Positions 39,321-60,690 of a stretch of 64,000 bases of DNA are shown piece by piece. The first letter of the stretch is position 1. Every line of letters begins with the position of its first letter. Origin of the DNA: Hydra vulgaris. Its lineage: Eukaryota; Cnidaria; Hydrozoa; Anthoathecata; Hydridae. The DNA lies in contig NC_088922.1 in NCBI RefSeq assembly GCF_038396675.1, forward strand, positions 6,342,501-6,406,500, in the 5' to 3' direction. The translations under genes were made by a program, and so were the position numbers. Under the pieces are notes generated by a model. The model saw only the letters and a program-made list of their open reading frames with translations, ran no database searches and was not told the DNA's origin.

Positions 39321-39669
39321 AATATTAGGATAAATAAATAAAGATGTCATTTTTTTTTAGATGTCATTAAAAAAAAAGTCATCATTTAAAGGATCTATAT
39401 TTACATTCATACAAAATAATACCAATAGAAAAGCTTACATTTTTATCACTGAAACCTCTTTATACGCAGAAAAATGCTTCTAGACTTATATTAGTAAGTA
39501 TTAAGTAAAATGAAATAGAAATATGTTTCTAATAAAAACCACCAAAAAAAATTAAAAAAGAAAAAAAAAACACTATAAAGAAAATGAAGCTTTTGAATAG
39601 ATGTTTAATATATCATCCACAATGCTGCAAAAGAAAGTAGCTTTTGGCATTTTTGTATTGTATATTATT

Positions 39670-39760
39670 ATATTTTATATTAGAGGCATGACATCAATAA
39701 AAACCGCAACTATTGTTGCGGTTTTTATTGATGTCATGCCTCTAATATAAAATATATATT
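39670..39760. repeat. Perfect 37-bp-arm hairpin
   Basis: ggcatgacatcaataaaaac + cgcaac and its exact complement around a four-base loop. Further small hairpins lie at 40029-40066 (caatggagtt) and 40405-40482 (actggatcaactt), and a ~20-bp x4 tandem (ataatctaattgcattc) at 41456-41531. The rest of 39321-42100 shows no gene. Confidence 0.9.
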
Positions 39761-42104
39761 ATAACTATTGATTGATTGACATTATAAATATTTTATTTCC
39801 TTAAAAACGAATAAAAAGCAAAACCCACGTGTCAAATTGGTAACTTGTTTAAAAGAAATCGGTTAATCAAAAAATTAAAAAACCACATTTTATTTTACAA
39901 AGCATGTTCTTAATCCGTAAAGCATCAAAAAAGGATTTATCAAATAAGAAGTTTTCATTTTTGTATGCACAAACTAATAAATCTAGCCAAACTATTTAAA
40001 TACTTATAAATCATTATTTTTGAGTATGGGTCAGCAAGAACAATGCAATGGAGTTTATCCTGAACTCCATTGTATAATTCTTTATGACATATTGAAAGCA
40101 ATACTATAACAAGTCAGCAAAAAATTCTTTAGTTTGTAACATCATTTTATGTATTGAAGTATTAAATAATTAAAAAATCAATTTAGATAACTTTAACTCA
40201 ATTTTAGTTTTTCCTTATTCATTCCCAATAAATTCAATAATCAGTATATTTATTATGCATTTATGTTTGGGGCAATACTAACTGAAATTAATTCCTTATT
40301 ATTTTTATTTACTATTTATGTGTATGAAAAAATCTTATTTTTCATAAATTTTATATCGCTAAATTATATCAATACAAAGAAACTCAAAATCACAAAATTA
40401 GTTAAAACTGGATCAACTTAAAGATTATTTATTTAAACAAATTCTTTGGTTTAAATGATATAATGTTAAAGTTGATCCAGTTAATTCTTCGAAATCTTTT
40501 TAAATTACAAGCTCATGGTTTTAAAAAAACGCTTAAAAAAAAAAAAATAGAATAAAAAGGATCTATGTCGTCAGCAATAATAATTTTATATTACTTTATA
40601 TAAACTGTTACTCTATGCTAGAAAAATAAGGGAATAAAATATAGTTTTGTCTTGAGGAAGACTATGGAAATTTATATGAAGACAGTTTAAAAAAAAAGGA
40701 GGAAACACAATATTTGATGAACAAGCATTAATGTGAAATGTGAAAAATTTCTGTTTTAAATTTGCCTCATAATGATATCCGAGGCAGTGATATTAAAGAC
40801 CACTTTAGCATCACTCAAAAAAAAGTTTTAGAACGTTGTAGAAAGTTGTAGGTTAGAACCTATACTCAATAAGAAAGATGATTACGATTTAGTTTCAAAA
40901 CTTTATTGCATCAATGAATTGGAAATTTCTGCATAAAACAGCGGATCAAACATTCTATAGATTTCTAACTATTGTATTGTTCGGTAATTTAATTCCAATC
41001 CAATTTTTTTTTTAAATGTTTAAAATGCAATTTTATTTTTAGAATCAATGTATTTATGTTAGCCAGTATTGTAAAGGTTCATGAAATTACAAAGAAAGTT
41101 TAGATGAAAAATAAGTTGCGAAAATTAGAAGATCAACTGAAAAGAAATAACTTGAGAACGGAAGGAATATCGTAATGTAAATTTAAAATTTGAAATAATA
41201 ACAAGTTTTTAGTATTTTCGAAAACAAACTAAGTGTTAGTAGAGTATTTATTTAAAGAGCGCATAAGACTGGAAAAACTTGACAAGGTAAACCACCATGA
41301 ATTTTAACAAAACTCTTTAACTCTAAAGAAAAAATTAAAATATAAAAATTTCAAATAAGTTTGAAGGAAAAAGATTAATTATAAGTAAGGCTTGTTCTCT
41401 GAACTTCTTAATCATTTGGAGACTCTTTTTGAAGGAAAACAAATTTTATCATAGTTTCGATAATCTAATTGCATTCTATAATCTAATTGCATTCGATAAC
41501 CTAATTGCATTCTTTCGATAATCTAATTGAAATTAAAAATTTGTGTGTATTTTTGTCTTGAATATATTGTTAAAATAACGATTTATAGTTAAAACGTCAA
41601 TAATAATACCTTTTTTTTTATTTATCTATTCGCTTAAAAGACTTAACTTCATACTTTTTTTGACAACTTTTCGGTATATTTGAAATTTCATTTTCCGAGA
41701 AGTCACACTTTCACTTTCTTTTTCCTAATTCTTTTATCCTCTTTTTTTTGTTATCAAATTTAATTAATTCAGCACTTTAAAAGCTAAAAGGTAGTAGATA
41801 GTTAATCCATATTGGATCAACATACTATATAGTTGCTTGGGAAATTTGAATTCCTTTGATTATCAATAAATTAGCAATATTTTGGTTAATTTTTTTTTTA
41901 GACTAAGTTTAACCGAGTAAGTTTTTAATATTATTAAAAAAATTTCATACAAGTATAAAACACAATTTACATAAAGTAAGAAAATTTCTTGAATTAATTT
42001 GAATGCTGAACACAAACGAGTAAAAGTTATTTTGCTTACCTTTTTTCTTGCTTAAAAAGATAAAATAAGATTTGCTTGGGTTTTAAAACTTTTAAACCAA
42101 AATA

Positions 42105-43752
42105 CAGTAGCGTGCAAAAGTAACCGGACAAGAGCATAACTTTGAATGAAAAGTCCAATTTCTTTCAAATTTTCACTGAAATGTCAAAAAATTGATATCA
42201 AATCTAAAAACAAAAGAATTTTTACTAAATCTAAGCAATTTAATCTTAAAAGTTCATTTAATTAAAATATGCGCGTGCAAAAGTATTCGGACAAAAAAAA
42301 ACTTGAATAAGGTTGTTTTTCTTAAACATTTTTTAAATTGAAAATGCTTTATTTAAAAGTATTGCTTTACTACTTTGTCGGGAAGCCCTTAGCATTATTT
42401 ACTGCTTGACAGTGACATATCATTGAGTCCACAAGCTTCACAATCACAATAATTTTAATTTTTCCCATTATTTTTTCAGAGTATTCAATAAATCACGTTT
42501 ACTTGTTAGTTTTCGACCTGAAATTTGTCGATCAATGAGCTTACATAGACATTCAATAGAATTAAGGTCAGGACTTTGCTAAGGCTATTCAATTAATCGA
42601 ATTTCATTAGTTTTGAAAAAGTTTATCACAAGGGTTGAAGTGTGCTTTGGGTCATTGTCCTTCTAAAACATCCTTCCTTGAGGCATTTTATCTTTAGCAT
42701 GTGGTAGCATAACATTCTTAACTATATATTTGTACATATTTTTGTCCATTATGCCATCAATCAAATGGATAGGACCGATACAATCTCTATTTAAGTTATC
42801 CCAGTTCATAACGTTTCGACTTCTGTGCTGTTCGTAGCTGGTATTTAGGATCGTTTTTATGGCCTTTTGGTCGACGGACATATCTAATATTATCAGATCC
42901 AATTAACATAAACTTAAATTCATCACTAAAAAGTACTTTCAATCACTGTTTTCTTACCCAAATCAAGTGTTCATTAGCAAATTTTAAGCGTTCTTTTTGA
43001 TTCTTTATATAAATAAAAAGTTTCTTTGTAGGACATCTTCCAAGTATATTTACAGACCTCAAAAAATGTTTGATTGTGTCAAAAACACATTTTTCATTAT
43101 AAAGTTCTTTAATTTCAGCATTTACCAAGACAGGATTTTGGCGTGGAACATTTTTCAGGGCTCGAGGATGGATATTTAAGCAGGATAATGACTCCAAAGA
43201 CACTTCAACCCTTATAAAAGACTTTTTCAAAAATAAAAAAATTCAATTAATGGAATTGATATAGCAAAGTCCTGACCTTAATTCTATTGAACATCTATGA
43301 AAACACATAGATTGACGAACTTCAGGTTTAAATTCAGCAAGTAAATTTGATTTATTAAATATTCTGAAAAAAGAATGTCGAAAAATCAAAATTATTGTGA
43401 TTGTAAACTGGTGGACTTAATTCCTTGTCACTGTCAAGCAGTAATTAATGCTAAGGGTTTCCCGACAAAGCACTAAAGCAATTTACTTTAAAATGAAGTA
43501 TTTTCAATTTAAAAATTTAAAAAAAAAAAAATCTAATTCAAGTTTTTTTTTTCTGTCCGGATACTTTTGCACGCGGAAATTTTAATTAATTAAACTTTTA
43601 AGATTAGATTGCTTAGATTTAGCAAAAATTCATTTGTTTTTAGATTTGTAATCAATTTTTTGACATTCAGTGAAAATTTGAAAGAAATTGGACTTTTCAT
43701 TCAAAAGTTATCTCAAGCTATGCTCTTGTCCGGTTACTTTTGCACGCTACAG
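42105..43752 (-). mobile_element. Tc1-like transposon with ~510-bp inverted arms, transposase 5' end replaced
   Basis: Flanked by TA (42103-42104, 43753-43754). Each outer tip reads gtagcgtgcaaaagtaaccg, and a second related box (gcgtgcaaaagtattcggac) lies about 170 bases inside on both sides, an IR/DR-like arrangement. Homology between the arms continues for about 510 bases and includes the C-terminal transposase region on both sides. The single central minus-strand transposase piece reads CVFDTIKHFLRSVNILGRCP, VLFSDEFKFMLIGSDN (first catalytic Asp), VMNWDNLNRDCIGPIHLIDG and QKDNDPKHTSTLVINFF (second Asp), then QSPDLNSIECLCKLID in the left arm (third acidic residue). Stops at several points make it inactive, and its DNA-binding N-terminus is absent. 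Confidence 0.85.
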
Positions 43753-44779
43753 TATCTAATTTTACTAACATTCTTATCTATTCGTTTTTTTTTTTTTACA
43801 AACATTTTTTTAACTTTAAAACATTTTATACTTAATACTTAAAACTCTTTATTTTTTATTTTTACTTTTTTTATTTAATAAACAGTTTCATACTTCATTG
43901 TCAAGTATATAATGGAAAAAGTGCACAAAATATTTCTTTTTAACGATAAACGGATTTGTATCAGTTTACAGCCGATCAAAAAATCGATCTTATGGTGGTT
44001 GGTAAAACACTTGCATCTGAATAATTAAAAGTATCACTATATCTTATTAGCTTGTATCTGTTATATAAATTTTGCAATAATCTCCTTATTTTTTTATTAA
44101 TAGCTGATATAAAATACTTAATATTTTCAAAGGATTATTCATGCAGATTCAGAAAATAATTATACAATATAAAGTATTATTAGCGTCTTTTTAAAGTTAT
44201 ATTGGTTAAAAAACTGATTTGCAGAATACAATAGATTTTCACATCTTTGTTAGATCCCTAGTTAACAGCTTTTCCTCTTCCTATATATTTAATGTAGTAA
44301 ATATTATCAGTTCTTAAAACGTACTTATACCCATAAATTGTCTACTTATACCCTTTTGTAAATGAGTTATTTTTGTAATTAGTAATGAAAAATTACTATA
44401 GAAAGCCAAACCTTGTGCCCCCCATAAACGGTCTTATTTTGACAACAAATTTTGGCGGCAAAATTAGACGATCACTAAGCCTCGTATCAATGAAGTTGAA
44501 AAGAAAAGTTGAAGAAGTTGAAGAAGTTGAAAGAAGCAAACACAACTGAGAAAATAAAAAAGAAACGAGAATACATAATTTTTTCAAAAAATTGCAACGG
44601 TTTTGTTATTTTACAATAAAAGAATTTACGCAGCATTTTATTACAAACGCCTACTTTTTTCTGATACCAAAGTTTTTTGAACATTTTGAAGTAATTATTA
44701 TTATCTTCAATTATTCAAAATTTCGGTTATTTGAAGTGAATTATTATTCCACGTTGTAATTCAAATAACCGGGAGTTTA

Positions 44780-45060
44780 GTTAACTCAAATTTTATGTTA
44801 TTAATAACAAATTTTATGTTATTAATAACAAATTTTGTGTTATTAATAACAAATTTTATGTTATTAATAACAAATTTTATGTTATTAATAACAAATTTTA
44901 TGTTATTAATAACAAATTTTATGTTATTAATAACAAATTTTATGTTATTAATAACAAATTTTATGTTATTAATAACAAATTTTATGTTATTAATAACAAA
45001 TTTTATGTTATTAATAACAAATTTTATGTTATTAATAACAAATTTTGTGTTATTAATAAT
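44780..45060. repeat. 21-bp minisatellite, about 13 copies
   Basis: The unit ttattaataacaaattttat + g is repeated about 12 full times plus a partial, almost without change (two units have gtg for atg). Its core ttattaataa is self-complementary. Because the period is a multiple of three, long ORFs appear on both strands; they are artefacts. Confidence 0.95.
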
Positions 45061-46578
45061 AACTTTTTTTTTTTTTTGTGACAAAATAAAAACTTTAGCC
45101 ATTGCTATCTATATACATGTGCTAACAATAGTATAGCTTTCATTTGTGTTTTTCAAAATGTTTGGGGAAGATCTAAGTTTATTACAAGTAAGCATACAAG
45201 AAAGATACGACGAATTACAAAAAAACCACAGTTTAACAAATTTAAATAAAAAAGATTAATTATTTGGATGGATCAAAATAAAGCGAACAACAACAGAAAC
45301 TTAGTATAGGGTGATCTACTGTTGGAGAATGTTATATTTTTAATGAAGAGTTTGAGAAGTTGGGAATAAGGTTGGGAATAATATGTTAGAAAAAAAAAAT
45401 CAAACTATTAAATATTAAACTTAATTGCAAAAATATTAGCAACCGTTTTTTTAAAGTGAAAATCAAAATTACTGAAAAAGAAATAGTACCTAAACCCGAC
45501 GTTTGCGTAAACAATATTATTACAAAATCTTTTCGAATGCTCACAGAAACACCTGAAACTATTAGTTTTTTAGGCTTGGCGTTCGCATTACATTTCTTCT
45601 AAATGGTTGAAACCCCATTAAAGCAACAACTCTTTCTAAAACAAAATAATCCTCGGTTTTGTCTAGAGCTACCCACAGGCCTTGAATTGACTAGTTATAG
45701 CAATCTCCAGCGAATTTCAACTTTCCAGCAGCATTTACATTATGTGTCATTTGCATGCATCATTTGATCCATGGATATCTATATAAATTTTTTAAGATAT
45801 AGTTCTAAACGCTCCATCATAAACTTTTGTTTGGTATTTAGTTTTTAAAAAACTGTAAAAATCTGTATCGTTATTTAGAATATCTCCTGTAACACCACTA
45901 CCTATTCCAACGAAAGCTTTTCTGTAAGGTCTTTGCTGTAAAGCAGCTTTAATTTCCTTCATCGTGTGAGCATTATAACATAGATGTGTAAATATTGGCT
46001 GTTGGGTAGGTTAGCTATTGTATTCAGTATATGTTGCAAACAGTAAAAACCTTTAGATACCCATTGAAATTCTGATTTAAGACTTTATCCAAAATTATGT
46101 ATTATGTATCCAAACCAGTGGAGTTTAAATTCTTTTGGTTAGGGGGTCAACTCCAAAAGTTTCAATAAAATATTTATGTACAGTTCAAATGATTTTCGGG
46201 TACTCAAATAAATTTTACTTACTCCAACCAAAATATAGCTTTTCTTTAGTTAGAGAGCTTTAATTTATTGCATGATATGAACATTATAGTTTCAATGCGT
46301 AAAACATTAAAATATTCTGGGTCTGTTTGCATTATTAAAAAACATTTGTTAGGATTTTGCAAATTGCCACCGTACTCAGTCATCCAGTTTTGTATCCAAC
46401 AATCGTAGAAATTACTTATAGTAATTTTTTTATCCTCAGGTTGTTGGACAAACCAATGTTCATAGGGGCATTAGGTAAGTTTTTATTAACATTCATTAAT
46501 AAGCTATGAATTATCATCTAGAAAGAGAACAATTTTATTTAAATTGCCTAATAATTATATAAAATTTTATTTTGATTA
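45061..46578. other. Decayed coding-like sequence, unidentified
   Basis: The minus strand around 45990-45800 reads TMKEIKAALQQRPYRKAFVG, then IGSGVTGDILNNDTDFYSFL in one frame before a stop, and scattered short frames follow towards 45560. It looks like a worn ORF of a mobile element or virus-like element, but I do not recognise the family. Nothing else is seen, nor between 43755 and 44779 apart from a gttgaaga-type repeat at 44490-44535. Confidence 0.35.
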
Positions 46579-46586
46579 TGAACAAC

Positions 46587-48481
46587 CAGCGGCGGTTTTA
46601 AGCACAGACAAAGCAGGCATTTGCCGGTGGCCTCGCGCTCAGGTGGCCTCGCATTTTTTTTTTCTTAGTACAAGTAATATAAAAAAATTTTCTTAGCACA
46701 ATAAATATAAACAACGAAACTCATTTATTAAAATTCAATATAATGTATGCGTACAGTATTTTTATAAACAGTATTTTTATAAAATATTCAACTTTACATA
46801 TACATCTATTATTATGTATGTAGCAATTTTTTTTTGCGTTATACATAATGCCTGGCAACCATATGAAAGAGTATTTTTGCGTTATACATAATGCCTGGCA
46901 ACCATATGAAAGAGTAGTGCAGCCGTGGCGCAGTGGTTAAAGCGCTTGCTTTATGAGATCCAGGTTCGAAACGAGCTCTGGACAAATTTTCGCGTCACGG
47001 TAAGGAAGGAGGCGTGAACTTCCCGGTTAAATGCACTTCCGCGGTGCTCTGTGACAAGACCGTTAGGACTTCTTGGGGCACCTAAAAATAAAAAAATAAA
47101 AAAAAAATAAAAAGAGTATGCGGTTTCTAGTCTCATATACATTGACAATGACAAATATATCTTTGCCCATATACACCTACACGTCTCAAAGGCTTTTTCT
47201 TTTTTTCCATCCTCCTAACTGAATGACTTTTTGTTTGTTTGTTTATTTATTTTATATAATATTGTCTTTACATTTTTACTGTTGCACAAGACATAATCTG
47301 AGCAGTGATGGGATGTTATGCTGGTTCCGGGTATTTGTTGTAGCGGTTTCTCTTTGAGCCATAGATCAGTTTTTATTCCATGTATAGGTGTTTTATCCAT
47401 TGTGGATTCGATGAAGTATGGCTACATTTGCTAACAGTTATTGACAATAGTCCCATAAGCGGGGCTGCCCCCTCCCTGGGAATATCCTTGGTGAGTTGGT
47501 GAAGTCTAAAGTTGGAGACTCTCCTTGCATTGCTGTTAAAGCTATCTTGGGTTCTTTGATTTACGACTGGCACTTCCCTTATTATTGTTGTGGCTTTTAT
47601 ATTCACTCCTTACGCTGGCTTTTGATTAGACTCGACGTTACAGAACTTACAACAAAGACTGATTTTTCTTTTACTAATTTATTACATTTACATACTATTT
47701 TTATTATTTTACATTAATGTTTTCATGAGGACGCTTGTTCCTTCCTTCTGACTTTGAGTCTTTATGCATTTTATGAGTTGAGTTCTTTATGTACATTTTA
47801 ATATACAAAATCCTGGTACGTTTTTGGTTTTATATTGAAAAGATTAGTGGTTTCTGTAGTATTATATTTGTTTGACGTCGCTATGCCATTTTTGTTTTTG
47901 TGAGCACTTTAATGTCTTCATTAACGATCTTTTTATTTTTCCTGACAATATAGTATGATTGTTGTTGGTATAAAAAATGATGTGTTATGATTGTGAGCGA
48001 GTTACAATTTTTTGGTATAATGTAAGTAATGAATGATGTAAAAAACCAAATTAAAAACTCATAAAAATTTTCAAATTAAAACTCATAAAAAACTATTTAC
48101 GTTCCACTATGTGTCAAGACTGCATTATCTGCATTAGCTTTAATTTCCATTGAAAATAAAATAAGTCGGTCCTTGGACTGTTCTGATTTAATTGATGAGT
48201 TTGCGTCTTAAAAAGTCAGAAAGGTTAAGTTTTAAGTCAATGTAATCGATCGTCCTAAAATCTGCGAAAAAAATAAATGGTATCGCATTTTGAGTAGTCT
48301 TATTAGTGCATCTTCATCCAAAATAAAAAAAATACTTAATGTACATTTAAAACCTATGTGCGTTTTTTGCTTCGTTACGTTCTAATAAATATCCAAAACG
48401 CAATAGAACACAAGAATTAAAAACTCAACTAATATAATAGAAAACTTGCCTATGGCCTCGCATATGGTAAATCCGCCACAG
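46587..48481. mobile_element. hAT-type DNA transposon (non-autonomous) with perfect 8-bp target duplication
   Basis: Left end cagcggcggtttta and right end, complemented, ctgtggcggattta are terminal inverted repeats. A perfect duplication tgaacaac flanks them (46579-46586 and 48482-48489). Subterminal ggtggcctcgc words recur at both ends. No transposase is visible in the 1.9 kb. The interior holds a 44-bp tandem duplication (46829-46916), a complete SINE (46917-47110) and a region of higher GC at 47260-47620 of unknown nature. Confidence 0.85.
46917..47110 (+). mobile_element. tRNA-derived SINE, complete, with target duplication
   Basis: The tRNA-related head has an A box (tggcgcagtggttaaagcg) and a B box (ggttcgaaacg) at normal spacing. 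A body (gtgaacttcccggttaaatg; gcggtgctctgtgacaagac) and an A-rich tail of aaataaaa units follow. Flanked by aaagagta at 46909-46916 and 47111-47118. Pol III would transcribe it; mobilisation would need a partner LINE. It is nested inside the hAT element. Confidence 0.85.
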
Positions 48482-48489
48482 TGAACAAC

Positions 48490-49583
48490 CTATAATTGAC
48501 TTGATTGATTCTGATGAGTTTAAAAATTTTATTGATCAATCATTTTATTAAAAGCTAAATTCATATATTTTTAAAGTGAAATTTATTTGGAACTAATATT
48601 TTTTGTGTTTAGTTGGACAGTTATGAGCACAAAAGATATTATTTTCAAGACTACTGAATGAAGTAGTCCTTTTCATAAGTCTACTAACTGTAATTGAATT
48701 GGTACTACATGGAAGTAAACAATTAAATGCAAACCTATAACGAATACATAAAGTTGTTACCTGCACGTTTATAAGAAGTCTTGTCTCGCCTGCCATGGTT
48801 ATTTATAGGAAAAATTTAAGAACTTTTTAAAATGTCGAGGCTAATATCTGCAGACATTTTGGTTTTAAAAACTGTATATGAAATACTTTTTTATTATTCG
48901 TAGACAATAAAGTAAATTAATGATCCAGTGATCAATGTTTAAGCATTATATCAAAAATTAAGTATTTATAAAAAGCTTATATAAATCATATACTATATTT
49001 AATTGTATAAAGATATTATAACTATAAAGATATTATAAAAGAAAATATATAAATAAAAAATTATATATGAAAAAAAAATTATATATAAATATATATTAAA
49101 TTATAAATTAAAATAAAAAAATTATATATGAATATATTAAATTAAATATTAAAATAAAAAATATATATATGAATATATTAAATTATATATTAAATGCTCT
49201 ATATAATTATATAAATTATATATGAAGAGAAAGTAAATGTAAAAAATCTTTATATTATTTTGTATATTTTAATACATATTTAACATAAGTTTTTGCATAA
49301 ATGTTTTCTGTCTCATGGCAACAAATTAGAACAAGGTACAAAGTGTCCTTATAATGTACTATTTGTAGTACTTTAGGATGGACTTGAAGAGACAACTTTT
49401 ATGTCTTGTTGTTCTTTAGGATGAACTTAAAGAGATTTTTGAAAAACTTTTGCTTTTCAATTTTAATAGTTTAAGAAAACGCGATCATGACGACTTTTTA
49501 ACTCTTCTTCTGAAATGATAAAAATGATTTATTCTTTCCGAAAATTGAAAAAATGTTAACAATTTGTGGATTATCAAAACATT
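48490..49583. other. Spacer between hAT element and collagen B
   Basis: AT-rich, no gene. Repeated aaattatatatgaatata-like units fill 49020-49220. The collagen B poly(A) signal (AATAAA, minus strand) is at 49528-49533. Confidence 0.7.
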
Positions 49584-59092
<9,509 letters not shown>

Positions 59093-59107
59093 CTTAAATA
59101 AAAAATT

Positions 59108-59284
<177 letters not shown>

Positions 59285-60084
59285 TATTATTATCACTGCT
59301 ATTTTTATTATTATTACTACTTTATAGAATAATATTATTTACTATATTATTTACTGCTTTTTTTAATATTACTACTTTCTTGACCATTTTTTCAAATTTA
59401 AAAAAGTCTTTAAACCTCTTAAAAAACTAAGCAAGTGATACTATGTACAAAAAATTATATAAATAAGAAATTATATAAATCATTTTTAATAACATTTTAT
59501 ATAAGTTTAGCTTTTGAAAAAAAAACAAAGACTAAACACACACAATTTAACTTGATCATGAAATATTTATCTTTGAAAAATCTCAATTAAGATTTGTTTT
59601 TTCATTGAGATAATGGTTAGGTAACTGTTACCATTGTACGCTTTAACTAATAATATTTTTTATCTCTAGTTTCTAATATACTTTTTAACAAGTTTAATTG
59701 TTTCCGCAATTCTAGATTCATTAAATTGATTGCATTTAATGATCAAGTTTGTTTTTAGGTCAGTTATTTCTTAAAAGAATGCTAATAAAAAATATTTTTC
59801 ATAAATGCTCTATTTGGACCATAACAAAATTCTATTGAGTTGCATAGGGCATTTAAAAACTAATAACTGCATTATAATGCTTGCATAGGTGCCATGAATA
59901 GGTTATGTTTATGAACAGGTAAGTTATTATCTTATTTAAAATAACTAGATAAAATAACTAGATGATAAAATATTTATGAAAACTATTTTCCTTTATATTA
60001 ACAGAGTTATAAATACTATTTTTTTAAATCTTATTTTAATTTTAACTTGTAAAGCCCATATTGGTTGATTTTTATTTTTTTTAA

Positions 60085-60450
60085 CATCTTTACTTCCAAC
60101 AAGGCTGCAAGCAACCACTATTAGAGTCAAAGGTTACTTAGGGCTGATGACACAGGTTATAAAATGGAGGGGCACAATCATCAATTTTTCAAAAAAGTCC
60201 TTTATATCTGAAATTTTCTTTAAAGAAAAAAAAGAAAAAGAAAAAAAAAGTCCTTTAGAAATGAAGTAAGGGAGGGAAAGAGGGCATGTCTCTCCCCGGC
60301 CCCCCGATGTCGTCGGCTCTGTTACTGGAAAAGAAAAGATGAAATTTATAAAGCAAGATAACTATTAATAAACGACTTGAAAGATTGTAAATTATATGAT
60401 TTAAGAAAACAAGATGAAGAGAATTTTTGCAGCACTTAGGAACAGTCACA
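60085..60450 (-). mobile_element. Non-LTR 3' end copy, split by a MITE
   Basis: Matches the 3' terminal 200 bases of the 57502-58254 copy (ccaacaaggctgcaagcaac; agcaagataac; cacttaggaacagtcac). The match is interrupted at 60139-60320 by a foreign insert. Confidence 0.75.
60139..60320. mobile_element. 182-bp MITE with 5-6-bp target duplication
   Basis: Ends agggctgatgacaca and, complemented, agagccgacgacatc. Flanked by gttact on both sides (60133-60138, 60321-60326), while the uninterrupted paralogous copy near 57550 has gttact once. A GC-rich right half (ccccggccccccgatgtcgt) contrasts with its surroundings. Confidence 0.75.
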
Positions 60451-60690
60451 TGGTAAACGACCGGGGTTGATATTTGGCCGGAGCCGGGTTTGATAAAATA
60501 TAGCCAGGGCCGGGTTTGTGACCGGGGCTGCATAAACATTTATACATTCTTAAGTTTTTTTTTTTTTTTCAAAATTTATGTTGAAATTATGTATGATTTT
60601 GTATATATATGCACTTATAAACATCATTATGATCAACATAATCATCATCATCATCATCACCACCATCATCATCATCATTAGATGAATTTC
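60451..60690. repeat. ccggg-rich short repeat and (CAT)n tract
   Basis: 60455-60530 has three related units (gaccggggttgat, gccgggtttgat, gccgggtttgtgac). (CAT)n/(CAC) repeats occupy 60643-60679. From 60691 to 62204 only AT-rich sequence is seen. Confidence 0.75.

Noticed and set aside
44761-45136. 113-codon ORFs with seven-residue repeats on both strands
   Set aside because: Product of a 21-bp minisatellite whose period is a multiple of three; no flanking gene signals.
47215-47717. Overlapping ORFs on both strands inside the hAT element
   Set aside because: Higher GC than neighbours but no recognisable motif and no consistent frame; kept only as unknown filler of the element.
60490-60681. 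ORF ending in polyhistidine
   Set aside because: The histidines come from a (CAT)n microsatellite.
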